The notes under the pieces: model-generated
Seen by the model: only the letters and a program-made list of their open reading frames with translations
Told to the model about the DNA's origin: nothing
Databases searched by the model: none
Translations under genes and position numbers: made by a program
Part shown: in pieces, positions 23,274 to 35,839 of the stretch
Layout of the letters: every line of letters begins with the position of its first letter
How positions within the stretch are numbered: the stretch's first letter is position 1
NCBI GenBank assembly: GCA_020746875.1
Contig: JAGTJL010000020.1
Span: forward strand, 434,001 to 498,000
Length of the DNA: 64,000 bases
Reading direction: 5' to 3'
Source: Rhexocercosporidium sp. MPI-PUGE-AT-0058
Taxonomy: Eukaryota > Ascomycota > Leotiomycetes > Helotiales

Positions 23274-26200
23274 ATGCAGGCAATATTCAACTGGTCAAAT
23301 AAAGAATAGGATCTGTATCCCGTCGTGTGGCAGGTCGGTTACAAGTTTTAGCGCCTTGGCTGGCAGATCCCCCTTCAGACTACAACCACAACGCCTCTAT
23401 TATTTGCTATGATACCGGGAAAAACAATTGCTGCCCTTACAAAGTGAGTGCAGCAGGCAGAACAGGAGGACCAAGCAATGGCATCCGCAACGTTCACTAT
23501 TGCTGTTCAATTTGGAAGTGCTGTATTGCTAGCTATTGCTGTGCTGATTGTATTCTATATGTGTTGCAAAATCGCAGCACAAGTCTCTCTGACCAAAATG
23601 CATTGTTGCGAGGGTTTCATGGTGGCTTCGGGATGATCGCGGGGGCTGTTTTGGGCACACTTCTCGTGATTGCCTCGTTGCTTTGGCCACAATGAATATG
23701 TATACTGGAAGACAGCAATTGGTTAAAGCTGGGAGGACTATGAGATAGAGTATTGGAAAATCTGGGAACCGAGAAGTTTGAGCTTGGAGCATGAAGATGA
23801 AAAATCAAAAGCTGTTGAAGCGGCATACTTTGAGCGTTCAAGCTGCATAACCTCTACTCAAGAAGTGAAAGTGCTCGATTAAAGATTTCCAAGAGACTTA
23901 TCGACCTTATGATAAACTACACTGTCATAAAAGTGTACATGTGAATTATAGAGTTTGAGGCGAACTAAAGAAGAAAACCATTACATTGTACAAAGTATTA
24001 TTCTAACTGGGCACTCGGCTCGTAATCTTACAATATCCACGCATCCATTGTTAAAAAGCATGTTGCGGATAATCCACCAGAGGGCACCATGTAGATAACG
24101 TCATATTACACGTCAGAGGTTCTAAATGCGATTGGCCCATGCCATCTACTAAAATCCAGATCATCCATGGACCCCTCCAGTAGTGAACATGTCGGAACTT
24201 GGCCCGGAAAGTCCCCGTGGGCAAGATCCATGCTGTACATCTTCAAAACCGCCGCTAAAACTGAAATAAAAGATGGAAACAGCCCAAATCCAACATTGTC
24301 ATTTAAGGTTGTTTGATTTTCTTCTTGGCACGCATGCACAAAATGGGTCTGATGCTGAGTCGCTTCAGGATTGAACCTAAAGTCAACTGAATAAGGTTCG
24401 CTAGATTCCGAAAACGAAGGAGTGGCGATTCTGTATCTGTAATGAGTGCGTGTTTTGGAGGGAGGATAGGGAGGCTGGGAGGAACCTGGTAAGGTTCTAT
24501 TCTTTGAAACAGGTTACGATCTTGGGATACACAGTGACTTACTTACCAAGCTCTCAAGGGGAGGCGCGAATATCTTGGTCGGTGTAGGAGCCTTCAGCAG
24601 TCTGGAGATTTATTGTATTTACGAAACACCATGGCCGTCACTCACGAATTGATTGGCTCGTCAGAGTTGGTAAATCAGTCTAAGATTGAGGTGTGGAGAG
24701 GCAGATCACCTTTCTAGCTCTAATGATATTTCGTGCTTATTATCTTGTAGTTTGAATGGAATTTCTTGTGCTGTATAGATTTCCATATCCTCATTGGGAG
24801 AAGTAGCAGAGGGTTGTGACAGGGACGCTGCTCGAAAGGTTCCACAAGCGGAATGACGCGCCACCACAGTTCCGGTTGGCATCTGTCAAAGAGAGTGGCC
24901 CCAATGGCAACGAAAGATCTGAAAGTGGAGATGAGGAAATATTGTCCGCACCAAAGAAGAAAATATCAAATAGATAGATAGAAGGGGCTCCTTCCCCCCA
25001 ACCCCTCATTTTCGGTAAGCGATTTTACAATATTTTAATAAGACTCTATATAAATGTTCGTTGAAGAAGTGCTACCCCCTTGCCCCCTTTTGCCCATTTT
25101 ACAGTTCCATATCAATACAATTGTACAATAGCAGCCAATAGCTTCACTGGCGTCACTTAAAGCACTCAGGCAGAAGATTAAGAACGCCCGCGGCCGTGAG
25201 AAACTTTCTACATGTAGTCTGCCTTTGAGAGTTCCATATCATAACAAGCCGGGTTGGGGTGGAACGTAATGCGCTGGGCCGTGGCGAAACCAATTCAGAG
25301 AGCTCCGAGTTTCAGGGGTTTCACATGATGGGATCATGCTGAGGCAAATGCTGTCGTACCTGTACGCCCAGAGAACTGCTCTGACGATGTGCTGGCAATA
25401 CGACGTGCGTCACATCGCACCGCTCGCCTTACGTGAGGCAATCGGACCCAAGAAATCGGGTTCAAGGGAAGATAAGCGAGGGATTGTGCATTAGGCCCAT
25501 GTGCCGCCATAACAAGCTGATGCTTGCTCCCGCGCAAACAAACTGCTGCTGTTTGGTAGAAACGGTGTAAGTTTGTGTTTTGGAGATGTTTAAGGGTAAA
25601 AGCAATATTTAAGGTGTGAACGAGCCAGGCCAGGTTTGGGAGGCGGCCCCGCAATTTTTAAATGAGACAAAAGGTGTTGACCACCCATTCCTATCTTCGC
25701 TCTTTCGATAGGGGCGAATATCATCCAACCACCATACGTTCTGTCCAGTTTCCTCACCTCACGGGCGTTCCTCTCAGATCCATGTAGGTAGCTGCATGTG
25801 TACCACCTCAATTGAATAATTCTAACTCTTTCTTTAATTGGACAGCCTCGCCTTACGTCGTTAATGCCCAACCAGTTGTCCACGAGGCACGCCGCACGGA
25901 TTGAAAATTTCCCTTCACCGAGTATCAAAATGGTTAGTTTCTAGTCTCGCCAGGGTACAGACTGCTGCAAGGCATGTGTTTCATCTTGATACGTGCGTTA
26001 TACTTCTGGTCGGTGTTTTCAAAGTAACTTCACTGACGGAATATCGCTGGAAAAGCCTCCCTCCAAGAGCAAGAAGGGGAAAAAGACTGTGTTTGTGTGG
26101 TTTTGCGTAATGAATCCCACACACCTTTGATTCGAGAAGGCTTTGGAAGTTAATACTTGCTATAGTGCTCTTGCGGACATGGTCCAATCCCTATACGTAC

Positions 26201-26589
26201 GGAAAATTGCCCTTGTTGCCAACAACCACGGTGCACAGACTGCAGAACCGAGAAAACGGTCAAATGATGGAAGTTGGGCGTTGGGAGTTAGAGATCGGGT
26301 ACTCGAGGCAGTGGCTGGGCCAGTGCGATGATAAAATATGGACTTTACATTCAGATGATTGTCCAGCGTGGTGTTGGAGTAGAGGTAATAGTAATGTAAT
26401 CTTCAATCTGCGGCCGGGATGACGCATACCTTCACGGTCTATCTTTTGTTTTCAAGGATCTCCAAGTACCTTTGATTTCCCTGTTGATTTCCTTGCTTCT
26501 GTTGTTTCTGGCTTGCATCCACCACCACTTTTCTCTCCGTCCCTGCTGTTCTTCGCCGAGTGGGGGCCAAGGGAAGGCTGATTCTGATC
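23274..26589. other. Region without a confidently supported gene
   Basis: A possible small cysteine-rich membrane protein lies at 23,327-23,695 (plus). Two overlapping frames both show hydrophobic stretches, FTIAVQFGSAVLLAIAVLIV in one and MIAGAVLGTLLVIASLLWP in the other, and a shift near 23,620 would be needed to join them. Minus-strand frames at 24,106-24,339, 24,791-25,009 and 25,334-25,928 show no family signal. The last part (26,450-26,589) is probably the 5' untranslated region of the next gene. Confidence 0.35.
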
Positions 26590-29052
26590 ATGATGCAACT
26601 GGCGAATAATCGAGGACTAAAGTCCACCCAAAGCACAAGTTTATTCCTAAATTTATTACCCAGCGAATGGAATCCGAAGTTTGCGACGCGCCAACCGGAT
26701 CTTGACTACAGCATGGAAAACAAAACGTATATCGAAACTGGTGGGGTGGATGAGGATGTCGTACGCACATTCATGCAGGACCCTGATGAATCAGATGTCT
26801 GCTCCCCCCAGGCGGATCTGGTTGAGGCTTACTGCGTTGGTGCAAGTCAGGAAGCCCTCGAAGTAGAGGGGGGAGAAGCGAGCGAGTCTCTCGTTGCGTA
26901 TTTGGATGACAGAGAGTTTATAGACGGCGGGGGACCGGGACGCCAAAGACCTTATCGAGGACGATTGACTGCACGCGATCTTTTTAGAGAGCTGAAGAAA
27001 CCAGTAAGTTTCCTAATCCTCAGTTACGTATGTAGTTTCGTATTTCAAAATACTGGGAAAGCTCATGCATGGGACTTTGCCTTAGCGCTTCCGCTGTGGC
27101 GCTTCTAGCCCTTCGTTCGGTAACGACACTATAACTAAGGTCAAAGGAGGGGTAATCATTCGTCTGGGGAATCTAACGGAGCCAGCCCCGAGTGAAAGCC
27201 AAAAAGAAAAAGGGGAAGGCAAAAGGGGAGAGGAAGAGGAAGAGGTGCCAGATGCCGACCGCCGGTTAATGCGAGTAAACAACAGCCTTCTTTATCTTGA
27301 CCTTATTTCCAAAGCTGACTGATTGTAGATTCATCACTGGTTTAAATCGCTGGAGTATCTATGCTCTAGTGACCACAGCATCGGACTATCAAACCCCTGG
27401 CCTCCGCTCGGCCATCTACGGGCACCTCGCCTTTGAGAACTTTATAGGAGTGACCTTTCCACCTAAAGGAATAGCGATGTTTCAACTAGCATTTCACCTG
27501 CCTTACTATGTGTGGAGGAAGTCACCGAAGGCACACGAGGATCACCGACTACATGCTAATGGACGTCCCTTGAGGCAATCCCAAAATGTTTCCTTTCTTG
27601 ACCGGACGAGCAGCGGGTCCCCTAGTTTTCTCTACGAGGCTCAAATTTCCTGTCTAGTCTCCGGAACAGATGAGTCGAGGTGGGTTGCGTATGTCTTCGT
27701 TGACAATTACTTCGAGGTTGATGGAGAAGGAAAGGAAACAGTTTCGTCATACCATGAGGATAGTCTGGATGAAGACGGCGAGCGCATGGACCCTTTGACA
27801 TATGGCACTTGCCCTGTGAATAGGCCAGATTGGAACCCCAGGAAATATTTTCTGGTGGTATTCCGCGTTCGTCTAAATCAGATCAATCGTGAGTGGCAGC
27901 AGTTGGTTGCAAAAATCAAAGGAAGTGTCCGTGAATATGTGAGTCTCCCTTTTCCATAACGTCGGCGCAGGAGACTAAAAGTCCTGTGGGGGGGGTTTCT
28001 GCCAACGCCGAACAAGATGTAAGGCACAGTACAACAAAGAAATAGCTGCTAGGAAAGAGCAATAGGGCATCTATCAATATCTACAAACTTATCAGTGCTG
28101 CGTATGGGTTGAATTTTCCATCTCCCAACTAACGTGTGGACTAGGCGCACGACTATTCGCTATCCCTCTCTGGAAAGCGAACCTCTTCCAAAGAAGCCCT
28201 GGAGTACGATGACAAGGTTCGAAGGTCTCGGGATTGGATCGTGCAAGTCAGAATGCTCTCCAAGGAACTATCGATGGAGCTATCTAAAACCGTCAACGCT
28301 TGCGAAAAGTTTTGTCTTGAATATGCCGTCTATTTCCAGGATCAGGCCGAGCTACCCAACGAATATCGGACCCTTCCTGCAATCCAAATCATCTTCGACC
28401 AACTGGAATCGCTGAAGGTGACTCTTGAGTACCTGACAGAACGGTGTGATAATTATATCCGAGATGTAAGTTTGCAATTTTACATACCCCAGCTACCTAG
28501 AGAAGTATTCCAAGATAAAGCGTACAACTACTGATAAATCTGTCTGTACGTCCAGCTTGAAACCCAACTCAGCCTTGAAAACAACCAATTAGGCATCCTC
28601 CAGCAGAAAATTACCCAGGACAGTAAATGGCTTTCGGTGATTACGATGGTAAGTCCAAGGTACCCAATTAGTGTTAAAGACACTTCTCACTAACGTGCTT
28701 CTTAATCTCGTAGTCTTTTCTCCCAGTAATATTGACCGCAGGGATATTCTCCATGGATCAAAATGTCATACCCTTCCTACCTGCAAGCTTCGGATCTTTT
28801 GTATCCTTGATCATCATATTTGGCATTCTGGGAATGGTGATTGTCATTCACTTTGTCCCCTCCTACCACGCTCGATGCTGGCAACTTGTTGGAGATCTGG
28901 CTTGGCCCAAGCTGTGGGAGAAAAAGACGAAGGTTTCGTGCATCTCCATTTTAAGGTTCAGCAGGTATTGGCTTTTCGGTAACCCTCTAACGCTGAGTGA
29001 CGAAGAGCAGCCTCCCGCGGAGCAGCTTCCGGCGGAGCAGGCACCTGGCTGA
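26590..29052 (+). CDS. Fungal CorA-like membrane protein (intact, 633 aa)
   Basis: Exons are 26590-27003, 27140-27264, 27329-27938, 28145-28465, 28556-28648 and 28714-29052; all junction phases agree. Family blocks in order are LTARDLFRELKKP, DADRR, RWSIYALVTTAS, FQLAFHLPYYVWR, SFLYEAQISCLV and WNPRKYFLVVFRVRLNQI, then a helical region rich in coiled-coil character (about residues 385-515). Two membrane helices end the protein (about 516-535, WLSVITMSFLPVILTAGIFSM, and about 547-570, FVSLIIIFGILGMVIVIHFV). Canonical CorA has a GMN signature after the first helix; here the position reads FSM, as in fungal relatives, so metal transport should not be assumed. The C-terminus carries PAEQ repeats. 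The start could instead be the ATG at 26,713. It is a paralogue of the split gene at 17.4-23.3 kb. Confidence 0.82.
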
Positions 29053-30662
29053 AAGACCAGGTTCAGGTATTGTCAGCCTTGAATAAGCTACAATGGCTAC
29101 ATTAGTACTACTTGGCGAGACTCAACGAAGCTGTAAGATTGTGTTTCAGATCTATGCGGTGGCAAAAATCGCCGTTGATGTGGTTTCCGAGAATTCGGTG
29201 CCAGCCAGTCATGAAACAGTGTCAGAATCAGTGGGTCATGTTCTGGAGAATGGAACGAAGATTGTGAGTCCGGTGCCTATAACAATGCAGAACTGTGTAC
29301 TGACAAAATAAGGCATATGAACCGCTTTGAATGAGCGATCTTAAAGAAAGGGGCGGGGTCAGTATTTCCGTTTTGATGTTTGGACATGAGCAGCTGCCGC
29401 TCTAATCTGAGCCGAATGTGACCATTACCGAGTATTCCCGAGCATACCTGAGCAGGGCCTGAGCATCCTAAGTCAGCCTGCGAACTGTTGTGTAGGTTCC
29501 ATTTGGCTCATTTTGTGGCCTAGCTATAGTTTCCTGCTACTACTTCTCTTAAAAGTGTTCCTACCAGAGTCGGTTTTAGATCCTTAACAGAATCAATTGC
29601 ATATTGTTAAGAGTCTCTTTCCACAAAATTTCTTTAATACACGAATAATATTGTGGTGGGGTTGACCTCAGAGGCCCATTTGTCATGTGATTGAGCTGCA
29701 TCTTGCTGTATTTAAGATAGCCTCTAGGGCAACATCCTTCAAGGACAACAACGATTTTTACCACTACAACATTTCCTTCTTATTTAAACTATACCTCTCC
29801 CCTCCCTTGACAAATTATACTTTTTAGATATGTGATATCTCTAGTATTCGTCAAATGGGTATTTCCTACGTTTACCCTCCGGCACTTGCTTTGCTACCCT
29901 CTTGTTGTGTGCTTGGTGTTTTCCCCTCCACAATATAACGACGTTGCATAGAAATATATTATATTACCTTTTATTATTTTAAGTTATACTTTCCTTTATA
30001 TATCGCAATAGCAATTTTTTTTTAAATGCATTTTTATATATAAGACCCGAGAAGAGATTGTCTCCTTTAAGTTCCTGAGATTTTTAATCTTTTTGTTCAC
30101 TAGCTAACACCCAACGACAAGCAAGTAATTCTTACCATGTTTTCTTAAAATAATTAGTATATTGCATTTAGTTGTTACGATATTAATATCTTTTTATTTA
30201 GCCTTATAAAAAAAACTTAATTAGAATTCTTGAAGAAAAAAACATTTGTCTAATATTAGCTTCCTATTATTTGTGCTAAAACATTACTCTTTCTTTTCGT
30301 TGTTCCTATGTTAAGTGATAGGCTTTCATTATATTATATTAACTTTAGCAAATAAAAGTTTTCGAAATTATCTTTTACAATCCGGTCGCTGATCACATAA
30401 GTATAGTGTGTACCGATGCATGTCACGTAGGTACTCCTGACCACCAAAAACGGGTGGTTGTTCGGAAGTGATGGGTCTGTGTTTTTTGAGGACATCCCAC
30501 CAGGAAATCGCCCTTAGGCCTCGTAGAGAGACCAAAATGCGAATAAATAGAATAGTATCTATATCTCAGATACATGTGTACAGGCCATGAACAAAATCGT
30601 TAAAACTTCGCTGACAGGGTCTGTTTATATGAAGCAATACGGGCATAAAAAGGTAAGCTCGC
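29053..30662. other. Intergenic DNA, largely A+T-rich
   Basis: A 72-codon plus-strand frame from ATG at 29,093 has no family signal and is not called. From about 29,760 to 30,370 the sequence is strongly A+T-rich with no coding frame. The left repeat cluster of the proposed 9.6-kb element lies at 29,368-29,475. Confidence 0.4.
29368..29475 (+). repeat. CTGAGC-rich repeat cluster, left-end type
   Basis: Degenerate copies of CTGAGC, CCGAGC and GAGC occur in the same order as at 17,980-18,060, beginning with the shared CGTTTT and the GAGC..CTGCCGCT core. Confidence 0.6.
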
Positions 30663-32814
30663 TCATTTCCTAATAGGAGCCATTCCAAGTAGCTTCATCC
30701 CATTTTCCAGTACTTGTCGGACATTCTCGTAGAGAACAGCACGGGGGGTATACTTCGACTGTGCATTCGAACTTTCTCCCTCAGACTCATTTTCAGCAAC
30801 CTCATCAAGACACAGAGTCAATTGCTCAACGACGGTGAACATATATGAAAGAATCGTTACTGGGTCAAGGGATTTAAAGGCGGAACTGACAACGTTTGGG
30901 TACCGGGTCAGCAATCGAAGTAGGTCGCACCACGGCTCGTCCGGATCCTCCCAAACTGACGAATAATCGATATTAGGAATTTCCTCTGCAGTCGGGAGTG
31001 CTCCAGTGGCCACAATGGCTGAGCAGAGCCTTGCATAGCAAGCTTGAAGGTTTGAGCCGGTCTCGCCTTCAAACGAGGTCGTGGGGTTGAATCCGAGGCC
31101 GTTGCCGTGGACCTTTTTCGGGATCGGGGAGAGCTCTTGGATGACAAGGGAATTTATACCCACAGCCTTTGCATCACAGTCCTCAAACGGATACTCTTCT
31201 GGGATCGCGTTCATAGCTTCGCGCATGTGTGTCTCACATTGGTTGAGGATATCACCAAGTAGGTGAGCCGATGAGCCGCCGGTTTTCGTGAAAGTAATGT
31301 GTTGTAGTTTCTTCGCGAGCTCAGCCTCACCCACTGTGACAAGTTCCGAGTCAGCAATCGCTCAAGAGGTGTGAAAGATTGGAGTCAGGTGAGTTCCATA
31401 AGTCCTGGAGTCAACCAACGCGCACTTTCGAGCAGAAAACGAAACTTAAGCCCTTAGGAATTGGCCAAGGTCGGAAGGGGATCGCTCAGACAATTACTTA
31501 CTGAGCTCGACTGCTTTGAAAACATGTCGAAAATGCATATCTTGTTCGCAGACAACGTAAATCATTTTGTCGAAGGAATGGGTCTTGAAGCGGTCGAAAA
31601 CTGTTGCAATGTCTCTCAACAAGTATGTCGTGGACCCGTCCCGGCGTCGAACCGTCGAGGTGCCCAACTTGGCACCGTGCTCGTCATAGTCAATAATCCA
31701 CGCTCCATCTTGCTCCGTGTAAATGCCCTTTTCTTTCAACACAGTTTCGACATCAGTGAACGCCTCTGGGTTAAGGCTCACTTGAGACTCGCCAGAGTAT
31801 TCGTCGAATTTGATGCCCAGCCGCGCATATATTTCAACATAATATGCGATACTGATATCTCGGAGAGTCTTCCATAGTGCCATGGCGTCAGGCTGACCAT
31901 CCTCCATCTGCTTAAAGGACGCGTCCCTTTCTGCGAAGAGACCTTGGGTTTCAAGCTCCACCGCGTTCTCCCCATCGTCTCGAGCCTTCTTTTTCGCTTC
32001 CAACTCGGGCTTTAACTCGTCCAGCATCTTCGCGTATAAGTCGTGTATATATCTGAACTGATCCTGCTGCTCCTTGAGAACCTTCTCTGCGCCATATTTC
32101 TTCCAGCCCACGTCGAGCAGCCCAAGGTGTTGACCCCAGTCTCCCAAGTAGTTTATCCTGACCACGTCCCATCCCATAGCCTCGTACATATTTGCTACAA
32201 AAGCGCCAAGTATGGTGCTCTTCAAGTGAGCGGTCGTAAATTCTGTGGCTATATTCGGGGAGGAAAATTCGACAAGAACCTTTTTTCGTCCAGAATCCGG
32301 TCCGTCTCGCAGGCCTAACGATGGATCAACGCCATATATAGCTTTGCGGTCGTTGATGTATGGGAAAAGGATTCGTGGTATAGTTTTGGGAGAGAAAAAG
32401 AATCGAAGATGTATCCCATCCTTAAAGGGAAGGGTGAAGAGGGGATGGGATTGAAACTGCAGAAACACATGCGTCAGACTCTTCAAGAAACCATTGGGGG
32501 AACTGAGAAAGTCGTCATACCTTTTTGAGAAGCTCGCCTGCGAGCTCTTTGGGAATGATGCCCGGTAATTTGAGCTTTGGCAAGACAATATCCAAGTCTC
32601 CATTTCCAGTTGTATTCGCAGGCTGGATGGAATCGTAGACGAGCTCCCGATCACAGTCAACAAGCTGCTGAACGTGTTCAGCAAGATATGAATGATAGAT
32701 GTCTATAGGCTTATTCAGGACATCTGCTGCCGCAAAGGACGGGATGGGTCCCAGCTCGAGTCCGAGTTCCGCAAGGAAGGCTTGAAGGCCCGGAAGTGAG
32801 GTAGTGGTTGCCAT
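30663..32814 (-). CDS. Arginyl-tRNA synthetase homologue lacking catalytic signatures
   Basis: Exons are 32814-32521, 32456-31502 and 31333-30663 (introns 64 and 168 bp, phases consistent), giving 639 residues, the usual length of fungal ArgRS. The N-terminal tRNA-binding domain (residues 1-110), the Rossmann core, and the C-terminal anticodon-binding helices (VLENGMKLLG near the end) are all recognisable. However, the class I HIGH motif, HAGH in ArgRS, reads TTAH (172-175, within FTTAHLKS). The second signature, MSTR in fungal ArgRS, is lost: residues 431-445 read FTKTGGSSAHLLGDI, a few residues shorter than normal. The arginine pocket segment is altered (ETGSNLQACYAR) and the C-terminus ends PIRK rather than the usual PVERM. 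Aminoacylation is therefore unlikely. The frame is otherwise intact, which suggests a retained non-catalytic role or recent inactivation. A normal ArgRS is presumably encoded elsewhere. Confidence 0.88.
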
Positions 32815-32830
32815 CACAGGCAAGGCTTAA

Positions 32831-32898
32831 GGAAGGCTGTGATCGAAGGAAGGCTGTGATCGAAGGAAGGCTGTGATCGAAGGAAGGCTGTGACCGAC
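32831..32898. repeat. 17-bp tandem repeat, four copies
   Basis: The unit GGAAGGCTGTGATCGAA occurs three times exactly (32831-32847, 32848-32864, 32865-32881), and a fourth copy with changes ends at 32,898. It begins 17 bp upstream of the ArgRS-like start codon (minus strand) and so lies in its 5' untranslated region or promoter. Confidence 0.9.
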
Positions 32899-34207
32899 CG
32901 AGATACGCTTGATTTTGCCTTTGGTGAGCTCGATCTTTCGGTTTCGGTTTGAGGAGATCAGTACATATAGTGGTCAGGTTATTGTGTAGCCACAGTTGGT
33001 GGTCGGTGGCTTTCGACGTAGTTGGGCATCCTGCTTGGACGACATCATTGCTTTGATGCAGCGCGGAGACCACCTTCCAGTTACCTTCCCGCATCGCCGT
33101 AAACAGCCAATCTTCCTCAAGTGAGTGATTGTTAATATGCTGCCGTGATGAATGATGGATGGGCGCAACACGTTTCTTGCAGTCATTCGTCAAAGAGGTG
33201 GTCAATGTTTTTGACCAGGCAGAACAAGGCGGTGAAAGCTAAAACGAGGAACTCTAATAGAAAGCCACGCCATAGCAAAGATCTTCGTAGCTTTACTTCG
33301 TATCATTCTGGATAAATTTCATTTTGGTGAGATACTCTTCTACCGTAAAACCTTCTCATTCGTTCTATCGAGTAATACACTGGGAATAATTAGAAAAGTA
33401 AGAGCGGTAGCGGTAAGAATAGCTGAAGGAAGAGTCAGACTTCTGACTTCGCTATCACTTCGACGGAAGGATTTGAAAAAGCTGCTCAGTTGATTAACCA
33501 ATCTGGTACCCATTACTTCCATGGTGGACAAGCTGCACAGGCTCGATGCATGACTTTTCGCATGTGGCAAGCTTCTTATCGAATCACATGAGCCTCAGAC
33601 GGACGCACGATAGCCTCGTTGAGGCCATGAGAATTTACGGGATCGATAATGGTAGGTCTTGAAGCCCTTTCTCTTCCGAGCTTCTCGTAGCGTAATCGAG
33701 TTCAGTACTCGGTGTGCAAGGTACTAGTATGCGCCTTTATCCGCTATACATTCCTGCGGAGAACGAATAGAGTGTGCGCTCGAGAAACAAGAGCAGTGGC
33801 TTGGACTTCCAATTCCCAACAGCCACATGCGTACTCGTGTTGTTTTGACGCCAGAGCGATCAGCCCCGCCGAGCGGGCAACATGCGGAATTGAAGATTCG
33901 CATCTTAACGCCAGCGCACTGGATCACTTCCCGATTCCGGTCACGCGCCTCAGCAGCCACAAGAATGAGGCTCAAGTCCAAGCGTTGTACGTTTATAAGA
34001 CTTCTGTCGACCGGAACAATCATCGATATCCTTTTCATAGCTGGCTGCGGAAATGCAGCATTGATCGTCCCTCAAAACGTACTTTCTTTCGTTTCAATTC
34101 AAGATGCCAGCCTCATTTCAAGAGCATGTGCCATTTTCGTCGCGTTAGAAATTCCCACTCACGCTACTGAAGCAACTGGTTCATTCCTTGAAATGCTGGC
34201 ATTTCTG
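32899..34207. other. Intergenic DNA, no gene supported
   Basis: Overlapping open frames on both strands at 33,712-34,210 have no family resemblance and no introns that would extend them. The minus-strand frame at 33,340-33,570 is likewise unsupported. Nothing else is seen. Confidence 0.4.
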
Positions 34208-35340
34208 TGATATTATTGTCAACTCAAGACTCTTCAAGTTCACCGTTGGGGGGCCGTAGATGGCAAGCCCTCCGAATTTTTCGTGCATGAGGACGCAATC
34301 ACCCAACTCTCGAACCCCTCCATACCATGACGAAAGAGCCTCCAGAAGGCGCTCGAGCCGGTAACGCGACATGGAACAACATGAGCTAGGAGACATTCGA
34401 GCACTTTGCTCAATTTGCGTATACTGGCGACTACACTATACCAAAGACTGAGGATCGTAACGCCGTCGCGAAGAAAGAAAAGGTAGAGATAGCTGTTCTC
34501 ACTCCTCCAACCTCTCCAAAAGCAGCAAATGGAATTCGGAACAGCTCTGTGTCTTTGATCTCTAAATCCAACCCCAAGAGAGATCTGCGGCGACAGTCGA
34601 CAATGATGACCTAGCGACCGAGAAACTTCCCGAAGATGAAGGGACTATTCTCAATTACCCAAATACTCCTCTCAACGAAAGAAACAAAAAGAAGAAACGG
34701 ACCAAGTCTAAGGCAGTTAAGCCACCGATATCCAACCCGCAAGAGCGAGAACCAGCAAAAAGAGTCGGCGAAGGTGCAAGAGGTTCCCGAACCAGAGCCA
34801 GAGCGAGCAGATTCGGTGTCAGTAGATCAGGAGCAAGAGCCAACTTCAGCAGGGTCTCAACACGACCCCTTAGAAATGCTAACAGAGGACTTCCACACTC
34901 TTTCATATCCGCTCGTTGCTTCGTGCGATAACTATGACGGCACCTGCGGGCCGACTACCGCTTTTGAAAAAGAATGCAGCTACTCCAAAGTCTTCCTAAG
35001 CCATGCTTCCTTGTACGTGTTAGGTCGTGCTCTACTCATTGACCCCTTGAAAGCGCTAGCTTTGTTCAAGCTCCACAAAACCTTATCTACATTCAAGCTT
35101 GAAAATGAAAATATCGGAGATATCACCGATCTGGCAAGATATGCATACTCTGAGGATGGAGAGAAAGTCGATGAAGGTCTCAGAGGGTTGAAGGGTTTGG
35201 TATGTCACTATATGGGCAGACATGCCATGGGGCTGTCCCAAGATACTAAGTTCCTGAACTTTTAATAGAAGGAAGCCAAGTAGTAAAAGATTTTCTGATG
35301 CTGAAACTGCAGAGAGAAAATTAAGCTGCGAAGAGGGTTG
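34208..35340 (+). pseudogene. BTB/POZ-domain protein pseudogene
   Basis: The fungal BTB pattern is readable only by changing frame. It begins FKFTVGGP then stop, continues in another frame as SEFFVHEDAITQLSNPS, and then returns as a stop followed by ETFEHFAQFAYTGDY (34,392-34,435). A further stop ends the linker near 34,612. From about 34,636 the C-terminal half is open: EDFHTLSYPL, SKVFLSHASLYVLG, DPLKALALFKLHKTLSTF, LKGLVCHYMGRHA. After residues KFLNF the frame breaks again, and the +1 frame continues ELLIEGSQVVKDF. At least four lesions make it non-functional. BTB proteins of this kind mediate protein-protein contacts, often with Cul3 ligases. Confidence 0.7.
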
Positions 35341-35839
35341 TATCGAGAAAAGTTTGCATCTATAAATATAAGTACTTGTTTCTTGTTTCTAATTGACTCA
35401 AAATAGAAGTTCCACGGCATTGAAGGAGAACCTGACGGGGAGTATTTGTAGATGAGTATGTTCTATCATTCGAAAATACCAAAATGCGCAGAAATTCCAT
35501 TCCGATCAAGGACGCCGATGCTCTAGCTGCTAGGGAGCGTTTCTTGATTGGGGATTTGGTATTAATTGTAGTATTGGGTTTGGGAGGGGAAGAGCGGGAT
35601 TTAGGAGTAGTTCGAGAAGCTATGCTTGTCGTCTTTATTAGTTGACTTTGTTGGTAATAAAGAAGCAAAGACGGGATTAGAAGCGGGTGATGCTAGATAT
35701 TAGATGTTAGTTATATAGACGGCTTAAAACGAATATCTTATCTTAAGATTATATAAACGAGGGATGCCTTTTATAGGTATATAAAAGGACTCCATAGGAA
35801 GCGTTATCCTTAATCATCCTGTGGAGGGAGTCCCAGTGC

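Noticed and set aside
29760..30370. Possible mitochondrial DNA insert because of A+T richness
   Set aside because: No mitochondrial gene, tRNA or GC-cluster feature could be recognised.
31461..31877. 138-codon plus-strand frame
   Set aside because: Antisense shadow of the ArgRS-like second exon.
32831..32898. CRISPR-like array
   Set aside because: The copies are directly adjacent with no spacers, and the organism is a fungus. It is a simple tandem repeat.
33712..34210. Overlapping 104-152 codon frames on both strands
   Set aside because: Mutually overlapping, without family signal, and located between a pseudogene and a promoter region.
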